Part shown: positions 52,025 through 59,228 of the stretch, piece by piece
Position numbering within the stretch: position 1 is the stretch's first letter
How the letters are laid out: every line of letters starts with the position of its first letter
Source of the DNA: DASQZT01 sp035638575
GTDB lineage: Bacteria; Acidobacteriota; Terriglobia; Bryobacterales; Bryobacteraceae
Length of the DNA stretch: 64,000 bases
Direction: 5' to 3'
Assembly: GCA_035638575.1 (NCBI GenBank)
Contig: DASQZT010000151.1
Location: forward strand, 1-64,000
Program-made: the position numbers and the translations under genes
Notes under the pieces: generated by a model
Database searches by the model: none
The model's input: the letters and a program-made list of their open reading frames with translations, nothing else
Told to the model about the DNA's origin: nothing

Positions 52025-53109
52025 TGGAATCCATGCAAGCAAGTACTTTGGAAGCGTCGCCCGTCCTGAAAGCGGGCTACACCAGGTGGCTCGAACGCGA
52101 CCTCCTGCCCGACTGGCTCATCCGCCTCGGCATCCGGCGGCTGCTGGCGGCTCGGTTGCGCGAAGAAAGCCAGGGAGGGCCCGAAGGGCAGGCGGAACGT
52201 CTCATGCAGTTCGTCGAGCAGCTCCGCCGCAGCCCCGTGGCGATCCGCACCAACGCCGCCAATGCGCAGCACTACGAGGTCCCGGCGGAGTTCTTTCGCC
52301 ACGTGCTCGGCCCGCACATGAAGTACAGTTGCGCGTTGTGGCCGGGCGCGGTAGCGGAACTGGCCGAGGCCGAGGCCACCATGCTCGACCTGACTTGCCG
52401 GCGCGCCCGCCTGGAAGATGGGCAGGACGTGCTCGAATTGGGCTGCGGCTGGGGCTCCCTCTCGCTTTACATGGCGCACCACTATCCCAACAGCCGCATC
52501 CTGGCGGTGTCCAACTCCCGGTCGCAGAAGCAGTTTATCGACGGCGAAGCGTCGCGGCGCGGATTAGCAAATCTGGAAGTGATCACCGCCGACATGAATG
52601 AATTCGACACGGCGCGGCGCTTCGATCGTGTGGTCGCGGTGGAAATGTTAGAACATATGCGCAACTACGGCGAACTGCTGCGCCGTGTCGCCTCGTGGTC
52701 GCGGCCGGAAGCGCTGCTGTTCGTACATGTATTCGCGAACTCCCGCTTCGCCTATCCTTTCGAAGTGCGCGGCCCTTCAGACTGGATGGCGCAGCACTTC
52801 TTCACCGGCGGACTGATGCCCAGCGACGACCTGCTGCTCCATTTTCAGGACCAGTTCCGCATCCGCGAGCGTTGGCGGGTCAACGGCGTTCACTACCAGA
52901 AGACGTCCGAAGCGTGGCTCACCAGGCTAGACCAGCACCGGGACGAAGTCCTGGCTCTTTTCGCTGCGACTTACGGCAAAGACGAGGCTCTTTGCTGGCT
53001 GGTGCGATGGCGAGTCTTCTTCATGGCCTGCGCCGAGCTGTTTGGGTACGCTCAGGGGCGGGAATGGATCGTGTCCCACTATCTGTTCGAGAATCTATCC
53101 AGCAGCTGA
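52024..53109 (+). CDS. Cyclopropane-fatty-acid synthase-like SAM methyltransferase (copy 2)
   Basis: 361 residues from ATG 52024 with GAGGAG upstream. Shorter N-terminus than copy 1 (GYTRWLERDLLPDWLIRLGIRRLLAARL). Core: QHYEVPAEFFRHVLGPHMKYSCALWPG, SAM motif VLELGCGWGSLSLYMAHHYP, RVVAVEMLEHMRNYGELLRRVASW and FFTGGLMPSDDLLLHF. It belongs to a different subgroup from copy 1, so it probably acts on another lipid or step. Last gene of the CarH operon. Confidence 0.85.
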   Translation: MESMQASTLEASPVLKAGYTRWLERDLLPDWLIRLGIRRLLAARLREESQGGPEGQAERLMQFVEQLRRSPVAIRTNAANAQHYEVPAEFFRHVLGPHMKYSCALWPGAVAELAEAEATMLDLTCRRARLEDGQDVLELGCGWGSLSLYMAHHYPNSRILAVSNSRSQKQFIDGEASRRGLANLEVITADMNEFDTARRFDRVVAVEMLEHMRNYGELLRRVASWSRPEALLFVHVFANSRFAYPFEVRGPSDWMAQHFFTGGLMPSDDLLLHFQDQFRIRERWRVNGVHYQKTSEAWLTRLDQHRDEVLALFAATYGKDEALCWLVRWRVFFMACAELFGYAQGREWIVSHYLFENLSSS

Positions 53110-53204
53110 AGCGCGAGCTTGCGAAGGCGTTCCAGCGCCGGTATCGACTGGGGATTTTGAGGGAATTCTGATAGCCACTCTGGCTCAGGCCGCATCCAAC
53201 TGTT

Positions 53205-53714
53205 ATGCTTCCCATGATTCTGATGGCTTCCGCAATGGTCCAAACTCTCTCCCCGGGCGAACCCATGCCGGTCTTGAAGGGTGAGTTCCTCACCGGCCGG
53301 CCCGCAGTTCTGCCGGAGGCCGCTTCCGGCCGCGTGGCCCTGCTGGCCCTGGGCTTCACTTATGATTCGCGATTCGTCGTGGAAGCCTGGGTTGGCCGGT
53401 TCCGTAAAGACTTCGGCGAGAATCCGCAAGTCACGTTCTACGAAGTCCCCATGATCGGCGGCATGGCCCGCCTTGGAAAGTGGTTCATCGATAGCGGAAT
53501 GCGGAAGGGTACGCCGAAGGAGGATCAAGAGAACGTCATCACGGTCTACGGGGGAACCGATTCATGGAAGCAGCGCCTGGGCTTCCAGTCACCCAATGCC
53601 GCCTACCTGCTGCTCCTTGACCAGCGCGGCGTGGTGCGGTGGCGGCACAGCGGCCAGTTCGACCAAAAAGCCTACGATGAAATGTCAATCCAGGTAACCG
53701 CTCTGCTGAAGTAG
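53205..53714 (+). CDS. Thioredoxin-fold-like protein without CxxC
   Basis: 169 residues. ILMASAMVQTLSPGEPMPVLKGEFLTGRPAVLPEAASGRVALLALGF begins like a TlpA/AhpC-type protein. GTDSWKQRLGFQSPNAAYLLLLDQRGVVRWRHSGQFDQ ends like one, but no catalytic cysteines are present. The overall pattern also recalls Atp10-like proteins. Two nearby starts (MLPMILMASAM). Function unknown; about 95 bases after the CarH operon. Confidence 0.6.
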   Translation: MLPMILMASAMVQTLSPGEPMPVLKGEFLTGRPAVLPEAASGRVALLALGFTYDSRFVVEAWVGRFRKDFGENPQVTFYEVPMIGGMARLGKWFIDSGMRKGTPKEDQENVITVYGGTDSWKQRLGFQSPNAAYLLLLDQRGVVRWRHSGQFDQKAYDEMSIQVTALLK

Positions 53715-53739
53715 CTACCTCTACTCCGACAGACCCACG

Positions 53740-54354
53740 TCACGCCGGAACGATGGTGCGCTCGGATGAGCCAAACTGTCTCTCCAGACGCTGCCTCAAC
53801 TCAGCTCGAGCCCGCATAAGACGGGACTTAGCCGCTACGAGGGTGATCCCCAACCGCACCGCCACCTCATCCATAGGCAACTCGTCCAGATCGCGCAGCA
53901 CCAAGACACTACGAAGGATGGGAGGCATCCTGCGGACCTCCCGGTGCAGGATGGCGGACATCTCCCTGCGCCCAAGTTCCGCTTCGGGAGTGGGTCCTCT
54001 GTCGGGGAGTTCCATCACGCCGACGTTCCCCTCGTCGGCTCCCTCATCCAGATAGAGGAAACTGGCTTTCCGCGCTTTCCTCAGCCGCATCAGGCACTGG
54101 TTGATCACGATCCTGGAGATCCAGGTCGAGAACTTCGAGTCGCGCTGAAAGCGGCCGAGGTACCGCCAGGCGTTCCAGTAAGAGTTCTGCACCTCATCTT
54201 CGGCGTCCTGCCGGTCCTTAAGAATGGAGAGTGCCAGCTTGAACGAGGAAGACGAGTTCCGGCTCATCAGCTCCGCAAAAGCAGCCTCTTCTCCGTCTTG
54301 GGCCAATGTCAGTAGCTGGTCGTCAGAGAGATCGTGCATGCCTGCAGTTTTCAC
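53740..54354 (-). CDS. ECF-family RNA polymerase sigma factor
   Basis: 204 residues from GTG 54352-54354; ATG 54337-54339 (MHDLSDDQ) is an alternative, but AGGTG seven bases before the GTG favours the longer form. Region 2: FAELMSRNSSSSFKLALSILKDRQDAEDEVQNSYWNAWRYLGRF and FSTWISRIVINQCLMRLRK. Region 4: LPPILRSVL-type VLRDLDELPMDEVAVRLGITLVAAKSRLMRARAELRQRL. No anti-sigma gene is coupled to it. In other bacteria light or singlet-oxygen ECF factors accompany LitR or ChrR, so it may direct other island genes. Confidence 0.88.
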   Translation of the reverse strand: MKTAGMHDLSDDQLLTLAQDGEEAAFAELMSRNSSSSFKLALSILKDRQDAEDEVQNSYWNAWRYLGRFQRDSKFSTWISRIVINQCLMRLRKARKASFLYLDEGADEGNVGVMELPDRGPTPEAELGRREMSAILHREVRRMPPILRSVLVLRDLDELPMDEVAVRLGITLVAAKSRLMRARAELRQRLERQFGSSERTIVPA

Positions 54355-54396
54355 AGATATTCACCTACGGAGGAGATTGCGGCGGGCGATAAGCAG

Positions 54397-54463
54397 ATTC
54401 ACTGTACATAAAAGTCAATTCAGTGTAGCTAATGTATTGACACAATCATTCAGTGCTACTAAA
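54397..54463. promoter_or_regulatory. Three ATTCA(C/G)TG repeats forming a likely operator
   Basis: ATTCACTGTACATAAA at 54397, ATTCAGTGTAGCTAAT at 54418 and ATTCAGTGCTACTAAA at 54448 are similar and spaced 21 and 30 bp, close to two and three helical turns. The third overlaps the -10 box of the XRE-cupin gene, so binding there should repress it. The site also lies upstream of the divergent sigma-factor gene. Confidence 0.6.
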
Positions 54464-54465
54464 CT
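54437..54465 (+). promoter_or_regulatory. Strong promoter of the XRE-cupin gene
   Basis: TTGACA (54437-54442), a 17-base spacer and TAAACT (54460-54465). Transcription would begin about 54472, only about two bases before ATG 54474, so the mRNA would be nearly leaderless; no ribosome binding site is visible. Confidence 0.6.
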
Positions 54466-54473
54466 TTGTTAAA

Positions 54474-55082
54474 ATGAAGCAGGAAAGCGGCTCTGAGACG
54501 ATCCAGCGGGTTCTGTCGTCCTATGATCTTGGCCGGAAGCTCCGGCAACTGCGCCTTCGTAAGAAGATCGCCCTGGTGGACCTGGGAAAGCACACGGGAC
54601 TCTCTCCGTCCATGCTTTCCCAACTGGAAAACGGTAAGATGATCCCCACGCTTCCCACGCTGGCGCGGATCGCTATGGTTTTCGATGTCGGCCTCGAACA
54701 CTTCTTCGGGGACAAGCACGGGCGGAAGCTGTTTTCCGTGGTTCGGGCCCAGGAGCGGATGCGCTTTCCCGAGCGGCCCGACGTGCCTTCTCCGTCCTAC
54801 TTCTTCGAGTGCCTGACCTTCGCGACCCAGGGAAAAGGCATCCAGGTTTACCTGGCGGAATTTCCGCAGCGCGCGCCGGTAGAGGGCAGCGAGCACTTCC
54901 ACGAAGGATCGGAGTTCTTGTTTGTGCTGGAGGGGTCGTTGACCATTCGCTCTCAGGGCGAGGATCACGAACTTGGGGCCGGCGATAGCGTGCTTTTGGA
55001 CTCCTCCGAGCCGCACAGCTATTTTGGCGGGGGAAAAACGGGCGCGCGCGCCTTAGTGGTCACCGTGCCTCCGCGGATTTGA
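54474..55082 (+). CDS. XRE-family regulator with C-terminal cupin domain
   Basis: 202 residues. Helix-turn-helix: GRKLRQLRLRKKIALVDLGKHTGLSPSMLSQLENGKMIPTLPTLARIA. Cupin: EHFHEGSEFLFVLEGSLTIRSQGEDHELGAGDSVLLDSSEPHSYFGG, with His and Glu residues able to bind a metal. It is a small-molecule- or metal-sensing repressor and probably controls its own promoter through the repeats at 54397-54463. Its 3' end overlaps the converging ferrochelatase gene by 23 bases. Confidence 0.88.
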   Translation: MKQESGSETIQRVLSSYDLGRKLRQLRLRKKIALVDLGKHTGLSPSMLSQLENGKMIPTLPTLARIAMVFDVGLEHFFGDKHGRKLFSVVRAQERMRFPERPDVPSPSYFFECLTFATQGKGIQVYLAEFPQRAPVEGSEHFHEGSEFLFVLEGSLTIRSQGEDHELGAGDSVLLDSSEPHSYFGGGKTGARALVVTVPPRI

Positions 55083-56151
55083 CCGGCGCCCGCTTGGGCG
55101 GAGGGCAACAATCCGGCCCGCAGGTATCGCAACCGGCGCTCGCCCTGCCGAGGCAGCGCCGCTCGCGGCCCTCGGTCAGCTCCAGAATCAGTTCGCGGAT
55201 CATGGAAACGAAAGCCGGATGCACCCCAACCGTTGCAGCGCGGGACAGGTTGACCCCGATTTCCCGGCACAACGCGGCAGCTTCGGTGTCCAGGTCGTAA
55301 ACCACCTCCATGTGATCCGACAGAAATCCGATCGGCGCCAGAACCAGGTCCTTGAGACCTCCGCCCGCGTGCAACTGGCGGATGGAATCGCAGACGTCGG
55401 GTTCGAGCCAGGGCTGCATGGGCGGACCGCTCCGGCTCTGGTACACCAGCGCGCCCGGTCGGCCCACGGCTTGCGACACGAGTCCGCAGGACTCCAGGAG
55501 TTGTGCCACGTACGGGCTCATTTCGGCCATGGAAATGGGAATGCTGTGCGCAGTGAAGAGGAGCGGCGCCGCCGCGCGCCGGTCGTCCGGGATCCGGTTC
55601 AGGGCTTCCCGCACGCGCTCGGCCATGGCATGAATGAAGCCCGGGTGGTCGTGAAAAGTTCGCAGCTTGTGGATCTCCGGCGCGCCGGACCCGATTTCCG
55701 TCCTCGCCCGCTCGAAGTCCTCCCGATACTGCCGGCAGCCCGAATAAGATCCGAAGGCCGATGTCGCGAAGGCAAGCGCCCGGCGAATGCCGTCCGCCCG
55801 CATGCGGCCGAGCGTATCCGCGAGCATTGGATGCCAGTTCCTGTTCCCCCAGTAGATGGGCAGCGCCGGTGCCTGCGCGTTGAGTTCGCATTCCAGCGCG
55901 GCGATCAAATCGCGGTTCTGTTCGTTGATGGGGCTCTTGCCGCCGAAGTGGTAGTAGTGTTCCGCAACTTCCAGCATGCGCTCCCGCAGCACATTTTTTC
56001 CGCGCAGCACATACTCCAGGAAAGGGATGACGTCTTCCGTCCGCTCCGGCCCACCAAACGAGACCAGCAGCAGGGCGTCATATTGGTCGGGAAAAACAGG
56101 CGGGCGAGAAGGCGTCACAGGCCGCTTCTCGATTTCAGCGGGACCGCGCAC
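55060..56151 (-). CDS. hemH: Ferrochelatase
   Basis: 363 residues: ALLLVSFGGPERTEDVIPFLEYVLRG, HFGGKSPINEQNRDLIAAL, YWGNRNWHPMLADTLGRM, FATSAFGSYSGCRQYRED, FTAHSIPISMAEMSPYV (with the catalytic His) and APIGFLSDHMEVVYDLDTEA, containing the conserved Glu. It inserts Fe2+ into protoporphyrin or coproporphyrin; which one cannot be told safely. The C-terminus has a Cys-rich end (GCDTCGPDCCPPPK) that could hold a cluster or metal. Within a light-response island it would keep photosensitising porphyrins low. It overlaps the peroxiredoxin-like gene upstream. Confidence 0.9.
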   Translation of the reverse strand: MRGPAEIEKRPVTPSRPPVFPDQYDALLLVSFGGPERTEDVIPFLEYVLRGKNVLRERMLEVAEHYYHFGGKSPINEQNRDLIAALECELNAQAPALPIYWGNRNWHPMLADTLGRMRADGIRRALAFATSAFGSYSGCRQYREDFERARTEIGSGAPEIHKLRTFHDHPGFIHAMAERVREALNRIPDDRRAAAPLLFTAHSIPISMAEMSPYVAQLLESCGLVSQAVGRPGALVYQSRSGPPMQPWLEPDVCDSIRQLHAGGGLKDLVLAPIGFLSDHMEVVYDLDTEAAALCREIGVNLSRAATVGVHPAFVSMIRELILELTEGRERRCLGRASAGCDTCGPDCCPPPKRAPVKSAEAR

Positions 56152-56669
56152 ATGCCGGCGTAATCTGGCCTGTCGGCCGCAGTCCGGTGGCGGAAGCGCC
56201 GGACGATGCCCGATTCGTCGATGAGAAAGAGGCCGGGCATCTGAAAACTATCCGCGGTGAGGCGCCCGATTCCGTGACGCGACAAAACTCCCTCGGGCAA
56301 AGCCCGCCAGAGGACCTTCGGCCCGAACAGTTGCCGGAGCCTGCCGCGTTTCAGGCCGAACGCCTGGTACAGCTTTCGATCGGGATCGCAGATCCGGTCC
56401 ACGGCGCCGAGGCCATACCTCTCTGTCAGCTTCTCAATGGCCTTGGAATCGCCCATGTGAACCAGCACGATCCGCACACCGGCCGCCTCAATGACACCGC
56501 GCTCTCGTGCCACGTCCCCGATCGCCTCGCGGCAAAACGTGCATCCTGCGTGGCGCAAGAATACCAGCAATACCGGAGATGCCTCGGACAACGCCGCGAG
56601 TGTTTGTCCCGATTGCGTCCGGGCCCCGTCGAGAGCCTGCAAGATATCCTGCAGTTGTGGTTGCGCCAT
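56115..56669 (-). CDS. Peroxiredoxin-like (AhpC/TSA, SelL/PRXL2-like) protein
   Basis: 184 residues. Active-site-like motif LVFLRHAGCTFCREAIGDVA (CxxC) in a thioredoxin fold, IVLVHMGDSKAIEKLTERYG, CDPDRKLYQAFGLKRG and PGLFLIDESGIVRRFRHRTAADRPDY. Likely reduces peroxides or serves as a thiol-disulfide enzyme. It shares 37 bases with the ferrochelatase start, so both are expressed together. Confidence 0.8.
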   Translation of the reverse strand: MAQPQLQDILQALDGARTQSGQTLAALSEASPVLLVFLRHAGCTFCREAIGDVARERGVIEAAGVRIVLVHMGDSKAIEKLTERYGLGAVDRICDPDRKLYQAFGLKRGRLRQLFGPKVLWRALPEGVLSRHGIGRLTADSFQMPGLFLIDESGIVRRFRHRTAADRPDYAGMCAVPLKSRSGL

Positions 56670-56735
56670 AATTCCTCAAAAACGTGGGGCAAACCGCGAG
56701 GCTCACCCCCTCTAGTGTCGTAGACTCGATTGCGG

Positions 56736-57221
56736 CTACTGCGGGAGAACCACCGTGTCGATCACGTGAATCACGCCGTTCGTGCACAGGATGTCGGTTT
56801 TAACAACTTTCGCGTTGTTCACCATCACCGACCCCATCTCGGTCTTCACAGTCAACGCCTCTCCGTTCACGGTCTTGGCGCTATTCAACGTCACCACATC
56901 CTTCGCCATCACCTTACCCGGTACGACGTGGTAGGTGAGGATCGCCGCCAGCTTGGCTTTATTTTCCGGCTTCAACAGATCTTCGACCGTCCCCGCAGGG
57001 AGCTTGGCAAAAGCCTCATCGGTCGGCGCAAACACTGTAAATGGGCCGGGGCCCTTCAGTGTGTCAACCAGTCCGGCCGCTTTCACAGCCGCGACCAGGG
57101 TGTTGAAGGATCCGGCGGACACCGCGGTATCCACGATATCCTGCGCCGGGGAAGCCGCGAAAGCGACCGTAGCCAGTAAAAGAGACGCCACACCGGCGCC
57201 GGTTCTCAAAAAACGATTCAT
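56736..57221 (-). CDS. Secreted fasciclin-domain protein
   Basis: 161 residues from ATG 57219-57221, chosen because AGAGGAGA lies seven bases upstream; two further in-frame ATG/GTG lie before it. Signal peptide MNRFLRTGAGVASLLLATVAFA. One FAS1 domain: FNTLVAAVKAAGLVDTLKGPGPFTVFAPTDEAFAKLP, ILTYHVVPGKVMAKDV and DILCTNGVIHVIDTVVLPQ. Such proteins are exported and adhesive; in Rhodobacter-type bacteria FAS1 genes are among those induced by singlet oxygen stress, as I recall. It shares an upstream motif with folE. Confidence 0.88.
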   Translation of the reverse strand: MNRFLRTGAGVASLLLATVAFAASPAQDIVDTAVSAGSFNTLVAAVKAAGLVDTLKGPGPFTVFAPTDEAFAKLPAGTVEDLLKPENKAKLAAILTYHVVPGKVMAKDVVTLNSAKTVNGEALTVKTEMGSVMVNNAKVVKTDILCTNGVIHVIDTVVLPQ

Positions 57222-57262
57222 CTTCATTCTCCTCTGATCCAATCTCGGTGGGAGCTAACCTC

Positions 57263-57305
57263 CCACTAGGTTGGATTTCGTCTTGCGCAGATTGGAGGTA
57301 GAAAA
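57263..57305 (-). promoter_or_regulatory. Motif copy 1 upstream of the fasciclin gene
   Basis: The segment aligns without gaps to 58235-58277 upstream of folE. Conserved parts on the plus strand are CCACT, GATTTC, TT-GC and GATTGGAGGTA followed by AAAA. Read on the minus strand it gives TACCTCCAATC then GAAATC, a spacing like a two-part promoter. It lies 42 bases before the start codon. The remaining bases of the 341-base gap show nothing else. Confidence 0.55.
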
Positions 57306-57562
57306 ACCTTCGCGAATTTGTGAAGCTCCCCAGTCGCTCCCGCTCATGCTTACGCTCACAGGATTCCAACCCATGTAGTCTTCCGAGCGAGCGACGCGAT
57401 TGGTCATGGCTCTACAACCGGTTCGCAGACAGAATGGCCCGGCTGCTCATCGCGAATAACGGAATGCCGCCGCAGGTTCGATCCGGCCAGAGTTTCACTT
57501 TATACCGGTTTGCCGGGCCGCATCCCGGTATTGTGAAACATTGTTCCCCGCCTCGCGGTGAA

Positions 57563-58177
57563 CTAAATTCCGGACGCGCGGTGGCTCACCAAGGCCAGGA
57601 ATTCGTCGCGGGTGGATTTGCGGTCGCGGAAGGCACCCAACATGGCGCTGGTCATGGCGCCGGAGTGCTGCTTCTCGACGCCGCGCATCATCATGCAGAA
57701 GTGGCGAGCTTCGCAGATGACGCCAACACCCAAGGGATCGATGCTTTCCTGGATGCTCTGCGCCACCTCCTGTGTCAGGCGCTCCTGGATCTGCAGGCGG
57801 CGCGCGAAGGCATCGACAATCCGCGGGATTTTGCTGAGCCCGATCACTTTGGTTCGGGGCAGGTAGGCCACGTGCATTTTGCCGAAAAACGGCAGCATGT
57901 GGTGCTCGCACAGGCTAAAAAACTCGATGTCCTTCACCACCACCATCTCGTCGTACTTCACTTCGAAGAGGGCGCCGTTGACAATCTTGCGGATGTCCAT
58001 GCGATAGCCACTGGTGAGGAAGCTGAGCGCCTTCTCGACCCGCAGCGGTGTACCGGATAGGCCCTCGCGCTGTGGGTTCTCGCCCAACCGGGCCAACACT
58101 TCCTGAATCAGCGGAGCCAGACCGGGATCCGTTGGCTCAGCATGGATCATCTTCGCGACTGCTGCATTCGATTTCAT
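57563..58177 (-). CDS. folE: GTP cyclohydrolase I
   Basis: 204 residues from ATG 58175-58177. Signature EFFSLCEHHMLPFFGKMHVAYLP, with the zinc-binding Cys and His, IGLSKIPRIVDAFARRLQIQERLTQEVA and GVGVICEARHFCMMMRGVEKQHSGAMTSAMLG. It makes dihydroneopterin triphosphate, first step to folate and pterins. FolE genes recur in CarH/LitR-type light clusters, perhaps to supply the photolyase antenna. An upstream motif is shared with the fasciclin gene. Confidence 0.92.
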   Translation of the reverse strand: MKSNAAVAKMIHAEPTDPGLAPLIQEVLARLGENPQREGLSGTPLRVEKALSFLTSGYRMDIRKIVNGALFEVKYDEMVVVKDIEFFSLCEHHMLPFFGKMHVAYLPRTKVIGLSKIPRIVDAFARRLQIQERLTQEVAQSIQESIDPLGVGVICEARHFCMMMRGVEKQHSGAMTSAMLGAFRDRKSTRDEFLALVSHRASGI

Positions 58178-58234
58178 AGCTCTTGATTCCGAATATGTTC
58201 CGAGCGGTCCCGCGCGCCGACGCGGACGGTTGCT

Positions 58235-58277
58235 TCCACTGTCTTCGATTTCACTTTTCGCTGATTGGAGGTACAAA
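58235..58277 (-). promoter_or_regulatory. Motif copy 2 upstream of folE
   Basis: Partner of the motif at 57263-57305, with the same ungapped order CCACT, GATTTC, TT-GC, GATTGGAGGTA and AAAA. It lies 58 bases before the folE start. The island carries an ECF sigma gene, which is the natural candidate to read both sites. Confidence 0.55.
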
Positions 58278-58881
58278 ATCTCCGCGCAAGTTCCAAATGA
58301 CGTCCTCTCCCTTTCAGTTCAGCTCTGAGCTGCAAGCGATCCACAAAGGTGATCGCACTGTTCCTCATCGCCCGGCTTGTTCCGCGGGCAAACATTGCAG
58401 AGCGCCACCGCATCGGCGCCGCCTGCCATGCCCTATCAGCGCGGCCAGTTCTGGATTCGCCGCTTTCGCGTGCAAGCCGAAGCGTTGTGCGCCACACTGG
58501 CTGCGTTGACGCAACCGGCTCCCGCGCCCGACTTCGCCCACCGCGCCCTGGCCATGCTCGAATCTACCGGCTGGATCGCCGCTCACCGCTTCCTGTTTGC
58601 CGGCTTGCGCTGCCATTTGTTGGGCTGGCCGCGCGGTCTGGCTCCCGACGGCCGCCGCGCCGCTTTCTCCTCCGCCGCGCCCGCCTAGCCAAGAACGAGA
58701 CCGAACTATCAACGCAGATGAGTGCAGAACGCTCTGGCACAGTCTTCAAGATTGAAGGTTCTTTGTCACAGTTTTGGCACAGTCGACGTCAGGATCGGCA
58801 AGAACGATGGACAGTGGGACTAGCAACTTATTTGGAATCTTAGCTGTTCGGTAGGGTTGGGGCTATTCCTAATTGTCCGAT

Positions 58882-58913
58882 CACCTGCCTCGGGGGCAGG
58901 AGGTCGAGACCGG
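58882..58913 (+). pseudogene. Fragment resembling the anticodon arm of tRNA-Pro(CGG)
   Basis: CACCTGCCTCGGGGGCAGG followed by AGGTCG resembles the D-arm end, anticodon arm (loop around CGG) and variable loop of a bacterial tRNA-Pro(CGG). The T arm and acceptor do not follow properly. It may be a second recombination scar. Weak evidence. Confidence 0.35.
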
Positions 58914-59182
58914 CGCGCGCCCCCGCGCCGTTTCCGAGCGAAATCGAGAGCCACAGTTCTTCAGTTAACCCTCCCCATTGCATAGGCCTGCGCTAGGTGA
59001 CGGCCAGGCGGGACGGGCTTATGCTAAGACTGGATCGCGTGGTCGCGGAGAGTCTAACCAACCGGGGCAGATCCTGAAGGAAAACCGCAGGCACCGAAGG
59101 GGTTTTGACACAGTGTTCGACGGTTTTGGCACAGTCAAGGCGAGAGGCTACAGGCATCAACCGCTGTTGAATCAATAGATTA

Positions 59183-59228
59183 TGGTCGGGGCGGGGCGAT
59201 TTGAACGCCCGACCCCCTGCGCCCAAGG
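59183..59228 (-). repeat. Right attachment repeat: 3' half of tRNA-Pro(UGG)
   Basis: Identical over 46 bp to 36324-36369 and in the same orientation, 22,859 bp apart. Bases just outside the 46 differ (T/A on the left side, G/C on the right). It too lacks the 5' half of the tRNA, so the intact gene should lie to the right, outside this window. Confidence 0.88.

Larger units (their letters stand above)
58178..59182. other. Island right flank, about 1 kb without a recognised gene
   Basis: Holds the folE-side promoter motif, several TTTTGGCACAGT-type repeats (58736-58743, 58772-58783, 59103-59114, 59124-59135) and a tRNA-like fragment. An open frame at 58377-58688 (+) could encode about 100 residues (QFWIRRFRVQAEALCATL...), but I do not recognise it and would not call it a gene. 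No integrase is left. Confidence 0.45.

Noticed and set aside
58377..58688. Open frame of about 100 residues on the plus strand
   Set aside because: Overlaps equally long frames on the other strand in GC-rich DNA, has no recognised domain, and lies in island debris; not called as a gene.
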